Source: an uncultured Erythrobacter sp.
Lineage (GTDB): Bacteria; Pseudomonadota; Alphaproteobacteria; Sphingomonadales; Sphingomonadaceae
Direction: 5' to 3'
Assembly (NCBI GenBank): GCA_947488155.1
Contig: CANKYK010000001.1
Location: 682,001-746,000 of the forward strand
DNA: 64,000 nt
Shown here: positions 53,466 to 62,221 of the stretch, one piece after another
Layout of the letters: every line of letters starts with the position of its first letter
How positions within the stretch are numbered: the stretch's first letter is position 1
Notes under the pieces: model-generated
The model's database searches: none
Told to the model about the DNA's origin: nothing
Seen by the model: only the letters and a program-made list of their open reading frames with translations
Program-made: the position numbers and the translations under genes

Positions 53466-55538
53466 ATGAACCGGCTTTCCGTAATTTCCGCCACATTGTT
53501 CGCATCCGTCTCGCTGACTGCGGCCGCCCATGCCCGCCCGATAACGCCTGAAGACGTTGCCAAACTGGAAAGCGTCGGCGCGGTGGCCGTCTCGCCCGAT
53601 GGAGAGCACATTGCCTTCACGACCTCTGGCCTGCCAGATGTGACCGAGGGCGAGAAGGACGGATCGTTCACTCAGGAACTAAAAGTGGCAAGCGCACCGG
53701 GCGATGCCCGCGCTTATCTGCCCGATGATGTCTCGCCGGGCGGCGTCGCGTTTTCGCCAGACGGCCAGATGGTCAGCTTCCTATGGACGAAGAAGGACGA
53801 GAAACGCGCCGTTTGGGGCGTTCCAGTGGACGGCGGCACGTATAAGAAGCTCGCCGAAGTCGAAGATGCAAACGTCCGCAGCTACCGCTGGAGCGATGAT
53901 GGCAGCACCTTGTTCCTGCTCGCCAACGCTGAGGAAGACAAGCAGCGCACCAAGCAGCGCAAGGCCGGCTTTAACGCGCGAGTTTACGAAGAAGAATTCA
54001 GGCCAGCACGCATGTTCGCCGCTAAAGTCGGCGATGAAGTAGACGAAGAACCGCGCGAGATTGCTTTGCCCGGTTTCGTTAGCGCATTCGACATTGCGCC
54101 CGGCAATGCATTCGGCATCGTCGAAACCGCACCAACCCCGCTGGTCGATGATAGCCTCACCAGCAAGCGAGTGAACATCATTGATCTGAACACCGGCAAT
54201 GTTCGCGCAGTCGTAGAAACACCGGGCAAGATCGACGATGTCGAAATTTCCCCAGATGGCAAACAGCTTTCGCTGATCGCGGGCGTCGATATGAACGATC
54301 CGGCGGCAACCACGCTGCATCTCGTCGACACCGCCACCGGCGCGTACCGCGCGCTTAACGCGGGCGCTGAAGAAGCCGCCGTCGACGCGGAATGGCTTGC
54401 CAATGGCCGCCTTGCCACCGTCATTCACACCGGTGCGCAAAGCGTGCTGCGGATTTACAATTCAAACGGCAAGATCTCAGGCGAGATTGATCCGGGCGAA
54501 TTGATCCTGACACGGGTTGAGGCCGCTGGCGGACAGATGGTTGTCGCTGCGAACAGCCCCAAGCACCCGAATGAAGTGTTCGCCGTAAACGGCAGCACCT
54601 TCACCCGCTGGACCACCCACAACCCATGGCTGGCCGATATCTCCTTCGGTAATCAGCGTACCTACACCTATACCGCGCGCGATGGTCAAGAGATCGAAGG
54701 CGTGCTGATTGAACCGGTTGGCGGTGCTCCAGAAGGCGGTGCGCCGACCATCATGAATATTCATGGCGGGCCGGAAGCACACGAAAGCAATGGCTGGCAA
54801 ACTGGCTATTCGAAGCCGGGCCAAATGGCCGCAGCCAAAGGCTATGCCGTGTTCCTGCCGAATTATCGCGGGTCAACCGGATATGGCACTGCTTTTTCTA
54901 AGCAGCATCAGGGCAATTACACCGATCCAGAGTTCACCGACATTGTTGATGCGAAACGCGCGTTGGTTGCAGAAGGCATCACCGATGCAGACCGCACCGG
55001 CATCACCGGCGGATCATACGGCGGCTATGCCAGCGCATGGGGCGCAACCGCGCATTCAGCGGAATATGCCGCCAGCGTGATGTTCGTCGGCATCTCCAAC
55101 CAGGTCAGCAAATTTGGCACCGGCGACATCCCTTATGAGATGTACAATGTGCACAGCCGCAAATGGCCATGGGATGATTGGCAGGCGATGCTGGAGGTTT
55201 CCCCGATCTTCCACGTCGACAAGGCAGAGACGCCAATCCTGATCATGCACGGCGACAGCGACACCCGCGTTGATCCGGGCCAGTCGTTTGAGCTTTATCG
55301 CTCGTTGAAAATCCGCAAGCCAGAGACGCCCGTGCGCTTTGTGCTGTATCCTGGCGAAGGGCACGGCAACCGCCGCGCAGGCAGCCGCTATGATTACAGC
55401 CTGCGGATGCTCGAATGGTTCGACACCTATTTGATGACGGGCGATCGCAAGGCGGCGCTGCCTGCCGCGCGTCCACAATTGGCCGAAGGCGCCAAAGGCG
55501 CGAGCGCCGATGATGTGGACGACGACAGCGAAGATTGA
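53466..55538 (+). CDS. S9-family (prolyl oligopeptidase/DPP-like) peptidase
   Basis: This is a 690-residue exported peptidase with an N-terminal signal (MNRLSVISATLFASVSLTAAAHA). A beta-propeller part with WD-like repeats (AVSPDGEHIAFTT, VAFSPDGQMVSFL) is followed by a C-terminal alpha/beta-hydrolase domain. The triad is complete: Ser in GGSYGGYASAWG (about 519), Asp in HGDSDTRVDPGQS (about 600) and His in PGEGHGNRR (about 631). It has an acidic C-terminal tail. It is followed by a strong intrinsic terminator and a structured repeat copy. Confidence 0.95.
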   Translation: MNRLSVISATLFASVSLTAAAHARPITPEDVAKLESVGAVAVSPDGEHIAFTTSGLPDVTEGEKDGSFTQELKVASAPGDARAYLPDDVSPGGVAFSPDGQMVSFLWTKKDEKRAVWGVPVDGGTYKKLAEVEDANVRSYRWSDDGSTLFLLANAEEDKQRTKQRKAGFNARVYEEEFRPARMFAAKVGDEVDEEPREIALPGFVSAFDIAPGNAFGIVETAPTPLVDDSLTSKRVNIIDLNTGNVRAVVETPGKIDDVEISPDGKQLSLIAGVDMNDPAATTLHLVDTATGAYRALNAGAEEAAVDAEWLANGRLATVIHTGAQSVLRIYNSNGKISGEIDPGELILTRVEAAGGQMVVAANSPKHPNEVFAVNGSTFTRWTTHNPWLADISFGNQRTYTYTARDGQEIEGVLIEPVGGAPEGGAPTIMNIHGGPEAHESNGWQTGYSKPGQMAAAKGYAVFLPNYRGSTGYGTAFSKQHQGNYTDPEFTDIVDAKRALVAEGITDADRTGITGGSYGGYASAWGATAHSAEYAASVMFVGISNQVSKFGTGDIPYEMYNVHSRKWPWDDWQAMLEVSPIFHVDKAETPILIMHGDSDTRVDPGQSFELYRSLKIRKPETPVRFVLYPGEGHGNRRAGSRYDYSLRMLEWFDTYLMTGDRKAALPAARPQLAEGAKGASADDVDDDSED

Positions 55539-55565
55539 TTTGGTTCGTCAGCACTACAAATAGAA

Positions 55566-55593
55566 AAGGGCTGCCCTAACGGCGGCCCTTTTT
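55566..55593 (+). terminator. Intrinsic terminator of the S9 peptidase gene
   Basis: The 10-bp stem AAGGGCTGCC (55566-55575) pairs with GGCGGCCCTT (55581-55590, one G-T pair) around the loop CTAAC. It continues into a run of five T residues, and lies 27 bases after the stop codon. Confidence 0.9.
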
Positions 55594-55621
55594 ATGTTTG
55601 ACAGTCGATGGACCAATCGGT

Positions 55622-55715
55622 CGCGCAGCGACCGCAAGGCCAAGTGGCCGCCCACAGCGGTGCGGACTTGTCCGCAAACCGCGAGGATACCGCACGCTGG
55701 ATAGCGTGCGAAAGA
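55622..55715 (+). repeat. Structured dispersed repeat, copy 3
   Basis: After the signature CCGCAAG it forms GGCC-AAGT-GGCC (55638-55649), TGCGGAC-TT-GTCCGCA (55661-55676) and CGCACGCT-GGAT-AGCGTGCG (55691-55710). All are perfect stems. It lies between the S9 terminator and the convergent porin-like gene, and part of it touches the latter's stop codon region. Confidence 0.75.
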
Positions 55716-56684
55716 CTAAAACGTGTATCCCACGCCCGCGCCAACCAGGAATTGATCCGCGTTGCCGCGGACAGACGTAAACGGCGTATCGGCGGCATCA
55801 CCGACCAAGCGGCTGTAGCCGCCAATCCCATAAATATTCAGGCCACCGTTCAAAGCGTTGCCATCCAAATCAAAGGTGACAATCGCCGTCAGGCCAAGGC
55901 TGTTTAGCCCGCCATCCGCAGTGAATTCTGCCAGGCCGCTGTCCGCACTCTGTTGAGGCGTGACGGTGTAGTAATAATCGGCGAAGCTATCGTCGACGAA
56001 GCTCGCACTGGCGCTGACCTGCACCACAGCTCCGCGTCCAACTGGGGTAAAATAGCCGACACTGGGCTCGATCAGCATGCCGTCATGCGCGCCCAATATG
56101 TCCCATCGCACCTGCGTCGACAAAGTAACCGCATCGAAGCGTCCCAACACGCCGGGGATACGCACGCCGCCTTGCACGCCGATCTCAAACGCGGTGTCTA
56201 AGTCCCCGGTCAGCGCAACCACAGGATCTTCGATATCGCCATCGCGGTCACTGCGCAGGCGAAAGGCTGGCCCGAAGGAGACGCTGGTCTCAGATGGCCC
56301 AGCACTCGGCGCCTGTGACAGCAGATCGAGCGCAAAGCCGGGCCCATTGGGGCTGATCCCAACACCGCCAACGCGGCCAACGATCAGCGGCAACGGAAAG
56401 ACGTTGTAGTCATCCGACCCGGAATAGCTCGGCACCAATCCCGCGCCGATGCCAATCGTCACCCAGGTCTCATCAAAGACGTTTTCGCCGTTCAAAACAC
56501 CGGGAGGCGGGCCTCCAGCCCCGCTTGGCGGACCTTGCCGCTCTGAAGGCTGAGCTTGGCCGCCAACAGGATCGCGCTCGCTCGGCTGAGATGCATCTCC
56601 TTCACTATTGCCGTTTGCATAGGCAGGCGTGCTGCACAGGCCAGCGGCGGCGACCAGCGCCCACGCAATTGTTTTTCGTGACAT
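55716..56684 (-). CDS. MipA/OmpV-family outer-membrane protein
   Basis: This is a protein of about 322 residues with a signal peptide (MSRKTIAWALVAAAGLCSTPAYA). A Ser/Glu/Pro-rich linker follows, then a beta-barrel with the family start VTIGIGAGLVPSYSGSDDYNVFPLPLIVG and an aromatic end (VGAGVGYTF). MipA/OmpV proteins form outer-membrane pores or act as scaffolds; the substrate is unknown. The ATG at 56684 has GGAGC at good spacing. It is followed by a structured repeat on its 3' side. Confidence 0.9.
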   Translation of the reverse strand: MSRKTIAWALVAAAGLCSTPAYANGNSEGDASQPSERDPVGGQAQPSERQGPPSGAGGPPPGVLNGENVFDETWVTIGIGAGLVPSYSGSDDYNVFPLPLIVGRVGGVGISPNGPGFALDLLSQAPSAGPSETSVSFGPAFRLRSDRDGDIEDPVVALTGDLDTAFEIGVQGGVRIPGVLGRFDAVTLSTQVRWDILGAHDGMLIEPSVGYFTPVGRGAVVQVSASASFVDDSFADYYYTVTPQQSADSGLAEFTADGGLNSLGLTAIVTFDLDGNALNGGLNIYGIGGYSRLVGDAADTPFTSVRGNADQFLVGAGVGYTF

Positions 56685-56738
56685 TTGTAGCTCCGTTTCA
56701 GCCATTCAACCGACCGCCCTTGGGTCAGTTCCCAAGGC

Positions 56739-57332
56739 TCAGGCGGAACCTGCCGCTTGCCACTCAGCAATTGCCTCAACCGGGAACAACAGCATGATGA
56801 CATTCAGCGTCAGATTGTCGCGCACCACATAGGCAGCGAGTATCTCCATGATGACCGCCAATATGACGGTCACCCTCACGGGTAGCTTAAGCGCGAGGTA
56901 AAAGCCGAAGCTCATCCAGCCGATGTCTGCGAAGGAATTGAGCACGCTGTCACCAGAATAGCCCCAATTGGCCGTGACCGAGCGAAACCGAGCAATCACC
57001 ATCGGGGTGTTTTCTAGCACTTCCCAAGCCGCCTCAAGAAACACCGCGAGCGGCAATCCCCAACGCACGGCATTCTTGCCGCCCAGGCCCAATTTGCTGA
57101 AGAGCAGCCAACCAAACCCATAGAAAATCATTCCGTGGATGATGTGGCTGGGCGTGTACCAATCGGAGATGTGCTGGCTGTTGCCAGAGGAATTGATGTC
57201 CCCGTGCCACAACTTGATATCACCGCATTCACAGATCGGCGGGCGATCCATCGCCAGCAGGATTACGATTGTCGCAATCGTTATGCCGATAGAGACGAAC
57301 ACAGTGGTGCGGTTGGGAATGAGTTTTGCCAT
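56739..57332 (-). CDS. DUF2585 (UPF0314) membrane protein
   Basis: This is a protein of about 197 residues with roughly five membrane segments. It carries the family signature IKLWHGDINSSGNSQHISDWYTPSHIIHGMIFYGF at about residues 50-85 (joined blocks WHGDINSSGNSQHI and DWYTPSHIIHG). The family is found mainly in alphaproteobacteria and has no known function. The ATG at 57332 gives MAKLIPNRTTVF. It is divergent from crtY, with 159 bases between; neither gene shows a clear promoter motif there. Confidence 0.9.
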   Translation of the reverse strand: MAKLIPNRTTVFVSIGITIATIVILLAMDRPPICECGDIKLWHGDINSSGNSQHISDWYTPSHIIHGMIFYGFGWLLFSKLGLGGKNAVRWGLPLAVFLEAAWEVLENTPMVIARFRSVTANWGYSGDSVLNSFADIGWMSFGFYLALKLPVRVTVILAVIMEILAAYVVRDNLTLNVIMLLFPVEAIAEWQAAGSA

Positions 57333-57491
57333 CACGTCTGAGTGTGAATCAGCGCGCGCGCACTTGCAAGCAAAGATCACCGCAAACGCCCATAATCACA
57401 GCGGAAAGAACAGGGCAGCCGCACGGCATTATACCTGCTATTACAACGCGCCATTGCCGATCCCTCACGCTTTCCCTAGGGCGAGGTCAGG

Positions 57492-58712
57492 ATGAGCGGA
57501 AACATAATCGATGTGGCCATTGTTGGCGGCGGATTGGCTGGCGGATTGATTGCGCTGGCGCTTTTCCGCGAACGGCCCGAACTGCGCCTATCCATCATCG
57601 AGAACGGCAAAAGCTTTGGCGGCAATCACCGCTGGAGCTGGTTCGACAGCGACCTGTCAGAGGCAGGCCGAGAGCTGCTCGCTGCCTTCCGTCAGACCGA
57701 ATGGGACAGCGGTTATGACGTCGCGTTTCCGAAATATCGCCGCACTTTGAGAACCGGTTATCGTTCTATGGCCAGCGGCGATTTTCACGAAGGTCTCGTG
57801 CGGCTGCTGCCGGAGGGGGCACTGCGCCTAGGCTGCGAGGCAGAGGCAATCGACGCGCGCGGTGTGACCTTGGCGGATGGGGAGCGGATCAATGCCCGCG
57901 CCGTCATCGATTGCCGCAGCTTTTCACCCAGCCCGCATTTACGCGGGGGCTGGCAGATTTTCATGGGCCGCCAGATACGGCTGGACGCGGCACATGGGCT
58001 GGAACGCCCGGTGATCATGGACGCCGCCGTTGATCAGCTTGCCCCGCACGGCAATGGCGGGGCCTACCGCTTCGTCTACACATTGCCGCTGGGCGCGCAT
58101 GACGTGTTTGTCGAGGATACCTATTACGCCGACGAGCCAGAGATGGACCGCGGCGCGCTATCCTCTCGCATTGATGCCTACGCCCGCCAGCACGGCTGGG
58201 CCGATGGCGCGATCGTCGGCAGCGAAGCAGGCCTGCTGCCTGTGCTGACCGGTGGCAATTTCGCCGCTTACCAGGCCGAGGTGCGCATTCCCGGCGTCGC
58301 CATTGCTGGCGCGCGAGGCGGCTTTGTCCACCCGCTCACCAGCTACACCATGGTCATCGCGGTCGAAAATGCGCTGACTATAGCGGCCGAGGCAGACCTT
58401 GCGGGCGCTCAGCTGGCCGCCCTGTTTGAGACGCGGGCCGCGCGGCATTGGCGCAAGACCGGATATTACCGGATGCTCGCACGCATGCTGTTCTTCGCGG
58501 CAAAGCCGCACCGCCGGGTCGACATATTTCAACGCTTCTACACCCTTCGCGAAGGCCTGATCGAGCGGTTCTATGCCGCGCGCTCCACCCGGCGTGATAA
58601 ACTGCGCGTCCTTTGGGGCAAGCCGCCCGTAACTATCCCGCGCGCGCTCGCCGCCATGATCAAAAGCGGCCAGCCGCTGACAACCAAATCGCAATCGGAG
58701 AAATCGGTATGA
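57492..58712 (+). CDS. crtY: Lycopene beta-cyclase
   Basis: CrtY cyclises both ends of lycopene to beta-carotene using a reduced flavin. The 406-residue protein has the dinucleotide-binding N-terminus IDVAIVGGGLAGGLIALAL and HRWSWFDSDL, the CrtY-type block VFVEDTYYADEP and GGFVHPLTSYTMVIAVENAL. It is the first gene of the carotenoid transcript and overlaps crtI by four bases (ATGA). Confidence 0.96.
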   Translation: MSGNIIDVAIVGGGLAGGLIALALFRERPELRLSIIENGKSFGGNHRWSWFDSDLSEAGRELLAAFRQTEWDSGYDVAFPKYRRTLRTGYRSMASGDFHEGLVRLLPEGALRLGCEAEAIDARGVTLADGERINARAVIDCRSFSPSPHLRGGWQIFMGRQIRLDAAHGLERPVIMDAAVDQLAPHGNGGAYRFVYTLPLGAHDVFVEDTYYADEPEMDRGALSSRIDAYARQHGWADGAIVGSEAGLLPVLTGGNFAAYQAEVRIPGVAIAGARGGFVHPLTSYTMVIAVENALTIAAEADLAGAQLAALFETRAARHWRKTGYYRMLARMLFFAAKPHRRVDIFQRFYTLREGLIERFYAARSTRRDKLRVLWGKPPVTIPRALAAMIKSGQPLTTKSQSEKSV

Positions 58713-60298
58713 ATGCCCCCGTGTCGCAGACTGACAGACTGGACCTTGCCTCTCCGCCCGCCACTGGCCACGGGATCAACCTAGCATCGGCAGAGAAATA
58801 TGCCGGGCGCACCGCCTGCGTCGTTGGCGCAGGATTTGGCGGCATGGCGCTCGCTATGCGGCTGCAATCGGCGGGCATTGCGACCACTGTGGTGGAAGCG
58901 CGCGACAAGCCGGGCGGCCGGGCCTATTTCTGGGAAAAAGACGGCTTCACCTTTGATGCTGGCCCTACCGTCATCACCGATCCGCCTTGCCTAGAGGAAC
59001 TGTGGCACCTGACCGGGCATGATATCTCAGAAGATGTTGAGCTGATGAAGGTCATGCCGTTTTACCGGCTGAACTGGCCCGACGGCACCAATTTTGATTA
59101 TTCCAACGACGAAGCGGAACTCAACGCCGAAATCGCCAAGCTCGATCCCGATGATGTGGTCGGGTATGCGCGCTTTCTGGAATATTCCGCAGGCGTGCAT
59201 GAAGAAGGCTATCTGAAGCTCGGCCATAAGCCGTTCCTCGATTTCAAGAGCATGCTGAAAGCCGCCCCGGCGCTGGTCAAGAAACAGGCGTGGCGCAGCG
59301 TCTATTCCATGGTCTCCAGCTATGTGAAGAACGAAAAACTGCGTGAGGCTCTCTCATTCCACTCGCTGCTGGTTGGCGGCAATCCGATGAACACCAGCGC
59401 GATCTACGCGCTTATTCACAAGTTGGAAAAAGACGGCGGGGTTTGGTGGGCGCGCGGCGGCACCAACCGCCTGATCGCAGGCATGATCCGCCATTTTGAG
59501 CGGCTCGGCGGCACGATGCGCGTTGGCGACGGGGTGAAGCAGGTTCACACACTCGGCAACCGCGCCACCGAAGTCGAGACCGAAAGCGGCTGGAAACAGC
59601 GCTTTGACGCGGTCGCCTCCAACGCGGATATCATGCATTCCTACCGCGATCTGCTGTCCGGCTCGCCGCGCGGGCCCAAGGCTGCGAAAGCGCTCTCGCG
59701 CAAGAGCTTCAGCCCATCGCTGTTCGTGGTGCATTTCGGGCTGGAGGGCGCATGGCCCGGCATTCCGCATCATATGATCCTGTTCGGCCCGCGCTATAAG
59801 GGCCTGCTCGACGACATCTATAAAAACGGCGTGCTGCCGCAGGATTTCAGCATCTATCTGCACCACCCGACCGTTACCGACCCCAGCATGGCGCCAAAGG
59901 GCAAGAGCACGTTTTACGCGCTCGTGCCGGTCGCTCACATGGGCAAGATGCCGATTGATTGGGACGTCGAAGGGCCAAAGTTGGAAAAGGCGATCCTGGA
60001 CGAGGTTGGCCGCCGCCTGATCCCGGACATTCACGACCGGATCGTGACCAAATTCAGCTACGCGCCAAAGGACTTCTCACAAGACCTCAACGCGCATCTG
60101 GGCAGCGCCTTCAGCCTTGAGCCCGTGCTGTGGCAGAGCGCGTATCTGCGCGGACACAACCGCGACGATGTGATCGACAATTTCTACCTCGTCGGCGCAG
60201 GCACCCACCCGGGCGCAGGCATTCCCGGCGTGGTCGGCAGCGCAAAAGCAACTGCAGGCTTGATGCTGGAGGATTTGGCGGCCACAGCGACGACATGA
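58709..60298 (+). CDS. crtI: Phytoene desaturase (CrtI type)
   Basis: CrtI introduces the double bonds that turn phytoene into lycopene. The 529-residue protein has the FAD motif TACVVGAGFGGMALAMRLQ and PGGRAYFWEKDGFTFDAGPTVITDP. Its C-terminal signature is FYLVGAGTHPGAGIPGVVGSAK. The start at 58709 (MNAPVSQTDRLD) overlaps the crtY stop; its stop overlaps the next small gene, so four genes here are coupled head to tail. Confidence 0.97.
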   Translation: MNAPVSQTDRLDLASPPATGHGINLASAEKYAGRTACVVGAGFGGMALAMRLQSAGIATTVVEARDKPGGRAYFWEKDGFTFDAGPTVITDPPCLEELWHLTGHDISEDVELMKVMPFYRLNWPDGTNFDYSNDEAELNAEIAKLDPDDVVGYARFLEYSAGVHEEGYLKLGHKPFLDFKSMLKAAPALVKKQAWRSVYSMVSSYVKNEKLREALSFHSLLVGGNPMNTSAIYALIHKLEKDGGVWWARGGTNRLIAGMIRHFERLGGTMRVGDGVKQVHTLGNRATEVETESGWKQRFDAVASNADIMHSYRDLLSGSPRGPKAAKALSRKSFSPSLFVVHFGLEGAWPGIPHHMILFGPRYKGLLDDIYKNGVLPQDFSIYLHHPTVTDPSMAPKGKSTFYALVPVAHMGKMPIDWDVEGPKLEKAILDEVGRRLIPDIHDRIVTKFSYAPKDFSQDLNAHLGSAFSLEPVLWQSAYLRGHNRDDVIDNFYLVGAGTHPGAGIPGVVGSAKATAGLMLEDLAATATT

Positions 60299-60543
60299 GC
60301 AAAGAACCCTGTCCGTGCTGTGGATTTCTGACCATGCCAAAGCCATGGTCGTTTGAGATTTGCATGGTTTGCTGGTGGCAAGACGACGGACAAAATGATG
60401 AGAATGCAGATGAACAATGGGGCGGCGCCAACAAGAACCTTAGTCTTGCACAGGCGCGATTGAATTTCCGTGAGTTTGGCGCATCCCATAAGGAATATGT
60501 CGGACGCGCCCGCCCACCAAAAGAAGATGAGCATCCAAGATGA
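60295..60543 (+). CDS. CPCC-family small Cys-rich protein
   Basis: This is an 82-residue protein with the CPCC-domain pattern CPCCGFLTMPKPWSFEICMVCWW followed by DDGQNDENAD. That gives two Cys pairs and a paired-Trp motif, which suggests zinc binding. The ATG at 60295 overlaps the crtI stop and its stop overlaps the LOG gene (ATGA at both ends). It is thus translationally coupled between carotenoid and LOG genes. The function of the family is unknown. Confidence 0.88.
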   Translation: MSKEPCPCCGFLTMPKPWSFEICMVCWWQDDGQNDENADEQWGGANKNLSLAQARLNFREFGASHKEYVGRARPPKEDEHPR

Positions 60544-61121
60544 AACGCCTTGCTGTCTATTGCGGATCGGCCACACCCGAAGACCCGCGCTATATCGAAC
60601 TCGCCACTGAGGTCGGTCAAAATCTTGCCGAGCGAGGCATTGGCGTCGTTTATGGCGGCGGACGGCTCGGCCTGATGGGTGCTGTGGCGAACGGCGCGAA
60701 GGACGCGGGCGGCGAAGTGATCGGCGTGATCCCAGAGGCGCTGGTCAATTCCGAGGTTGCCAATCACAATTGCGACGAGCTGATCACCGTGACAGGCATG
60801 CATGAGCGCAAACAGCGTTTCACCGACCTCTCCGATGGCTTTATCACCATCCCCGGCGGGGTCGGCACAATGGACGAATTGTGGGAGGCGATGAGCTGGG
60901 CCCAGCTTGGTTATCACTCTGACCCTGTGGGGCTGCTCAACGCCTTTGGCTTCTATGATGATCTGATCGCATTCAACGCCAAAATGGCGGATGTCGGCTT
61001 TGTCCGCCAGGCCCATCAAAACATCCTGATCCACGCAGACACCATGCCTGATCTGCTCGACAAAATGGCCGCTTACCAGCCGCATACGCCGATCTTTCGG
61101 ATGAAGGCGTCTGATCTTTGA
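60540..61121 (+). CDS. LOG-family protein (nucleoside 5'-monophosphate phosphoribohydrolase)
   Basis: This is a 193-residue protein of the TIGR00730/LOG family. It starts KRLAVYCGSATPEDPRYIEL and has VYGGGRLGLMG, RKQRFTDLSDGFI and the diagnostic PGGVGTMDELWE (about residues 108-119). LOG proteins release nucleobase or cytokinin from the 5'-monophosphate; bacterial members may act on AMP-like substrates. Its coupling with crtI through the CPCC gene is unexpected. It is followed by a palindromic repeat and then crtB. Confidence 0.93.
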   Translation: MKRLAVYCGSATPEDPRYIELATEVGQNLAERGIGVVYGGGRLGLMGAVANGAKDAGGEVIGVIPEALVNSEVANHNCDELITVTGMHERKQRFTDLSDGFITIPGGVGTMDELWEAMSWAQLGYHSDPVGLLNAFGFYDDLIAFNAKMADVGFVRQAHQNILIHADTMPDLLDKMAAYQPHTPIFRMKASDL

Positions 61122-61135
61122 TGATTCCTTGCCAG

Positions 61136-61205
61136 CCCGCGCCCTCCAACCTTCCACCCGGATGGTATCCCGGTAGGCTCCGGGTGGAAGGGTGGAGGGC
61201 GCAGG
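61136..61205. repeat. Inverted repeat between LOG and crtB genes (palindromic family B, copy 2)
   Basis: The arms at about 61136-61162 and 61179-61205 are reverse complements with two mismatches. They are the same sequence as the 28-base repeat at 4076-4148 except for a few bases and a different loop. The flank GCCAGCCCGC is also shared. It separates crtB from the upstream coupled genes. Confidence 0.88.
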
Positions 61206-61224
61206 TCGGCGAAGCTCGTTCAGT

Positions 61225-62190
61225 ATGAACACTACAAGCGAACAACGCGCCGCTTTGGTCGAACAAGCCCGCCTATCGATCAAGTACGGTTCGCAAAGCT
61301 TCTCTGCCGCCTCAAAATTGTTCGACCAGGAAACGCGCGAACGCGCTTGGCTGCTCTATGCCTGGTGCCGCCGCGCCGATGACATCGCCGATAATCAGGA
61401 CATGGGTGGGCCGCTAGGCGATCAATCCAGCGCTGAGGAACGCTTGGCCTTGATCCGCAAGCTTACCGACAAAGCGCTAAGCGGCGAGCCGACCGGCGAT
61501 CCTGCCTTCGATGCACTCGGCGTGGTGGCGGCAGAATGCGGGCTAACCGCGCAAATGGCGGAGGATGTGATTGAAGGCTTTGCATTGGATGCGCAGGATT
61601 GGCGCCCGCGCAGCGAGGCCGACATGCTGCGCTATTGCTATCACGTGGCGGGTGCGGTTGGCGTCATGATGGCGGTGGTCATGGGCGTCGCCCCAGATGA
61701 TGAAGATACGCTCGATAGGGCGTGTGACCTGGGCCTAGCCTTCCAACTGTCCAACATTGCCCGCGACATTGTCGAGGATGACGCCGCGGGCCGATGCTAT
61801 CTGCCAGCGGAATGGCTGGTCGAGGAAGATATCGAGCCTGGCCAACACACCAAGCCGCACCACCGCGAGGAGCTCGCCGATATGGCCGCGCGGCTCGTCG
61901 CATTGGTTGAGAAACACGAAGCCGCCGCCCGGGTGGGCGCCGCTCGCCTGCCCTTCCGCAGCCGCTGGGCCGTGCTGTCGGCAGCGCGGATTTACGGCGC
62001 GATCGGGCGCAAAGTTCGTGCACGTGGCACAGAGGCGTGGAACAGCCGCACCTATGTACCCCGCTCCGAAAAGGCACTCTATGGCGCACGCGCATTCCTG
62101 TCCGCCGTGATCAACCGGCAAAGGCACCCCGATGGCCCGATCACCTGGGGGATAAAGGATTTCAGGCCGACCTCTCCCGATCCGGCTTGA
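61225..62190 (+). CDS. crtB: Phytoene/squalene synthase family protein, phytoene synthase
   Basis: CrtB condenses two geranylgeranyl diphosphates to phytoene. The 321-residue protein carries the first Asp-rich motif in LLYAWCRRADDIADNQD (about 37-53) and the second in LSNIARDIVEDDAAGRCYLP (about 170-190). The start at 61225 (MNTTSEQRAALVEQ) is preferred over an upstream ATG lying in the repeat. It is 103 bases behind the LOG gene, so it may need its own promoter or read-through of the palindrome. Confidence 0.95.
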   Translation: MNTTSEQRAALVEQARLSIKYGSQSFSAASKLFDQETRERAWLLYAWCRRADDIADNQDMGGPLGDQSSAEERLALIRKLTDKALSGEPTGDPAFDALGVVAAECGLTAQMAEDVIEGFALDAQDWRPRSEADMLRYCYHVAGAVGVMMAVVMGVAPDDEDTLDRACDLGLAFQLSNIARDIVEDDAAGRCYLPAEWLVEEDIEPGQHTKPHHREELADMAARLVALVEKHEAAARVGAARLPFRSRWAVLSAARIYGAIGRKVRARGTEAWNSRTYVPRSEKALYGARAFLSAVINRQRHPDGPITWGIKDFRPTSPDPA

Positions 62191-62221
62191 AGCCCCGGCC
62201 TTGAGCGCGTAGCGAGCTGAC

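Noticed and set aside
60111-61283. Minus-strand frame of 390 codons across the CPCC and LOG genes
   Set aside because: The LOG and CPCC proteins on the plus strand have clear family motifs. The minus frame does not, and it runs through a palindromic repeat.
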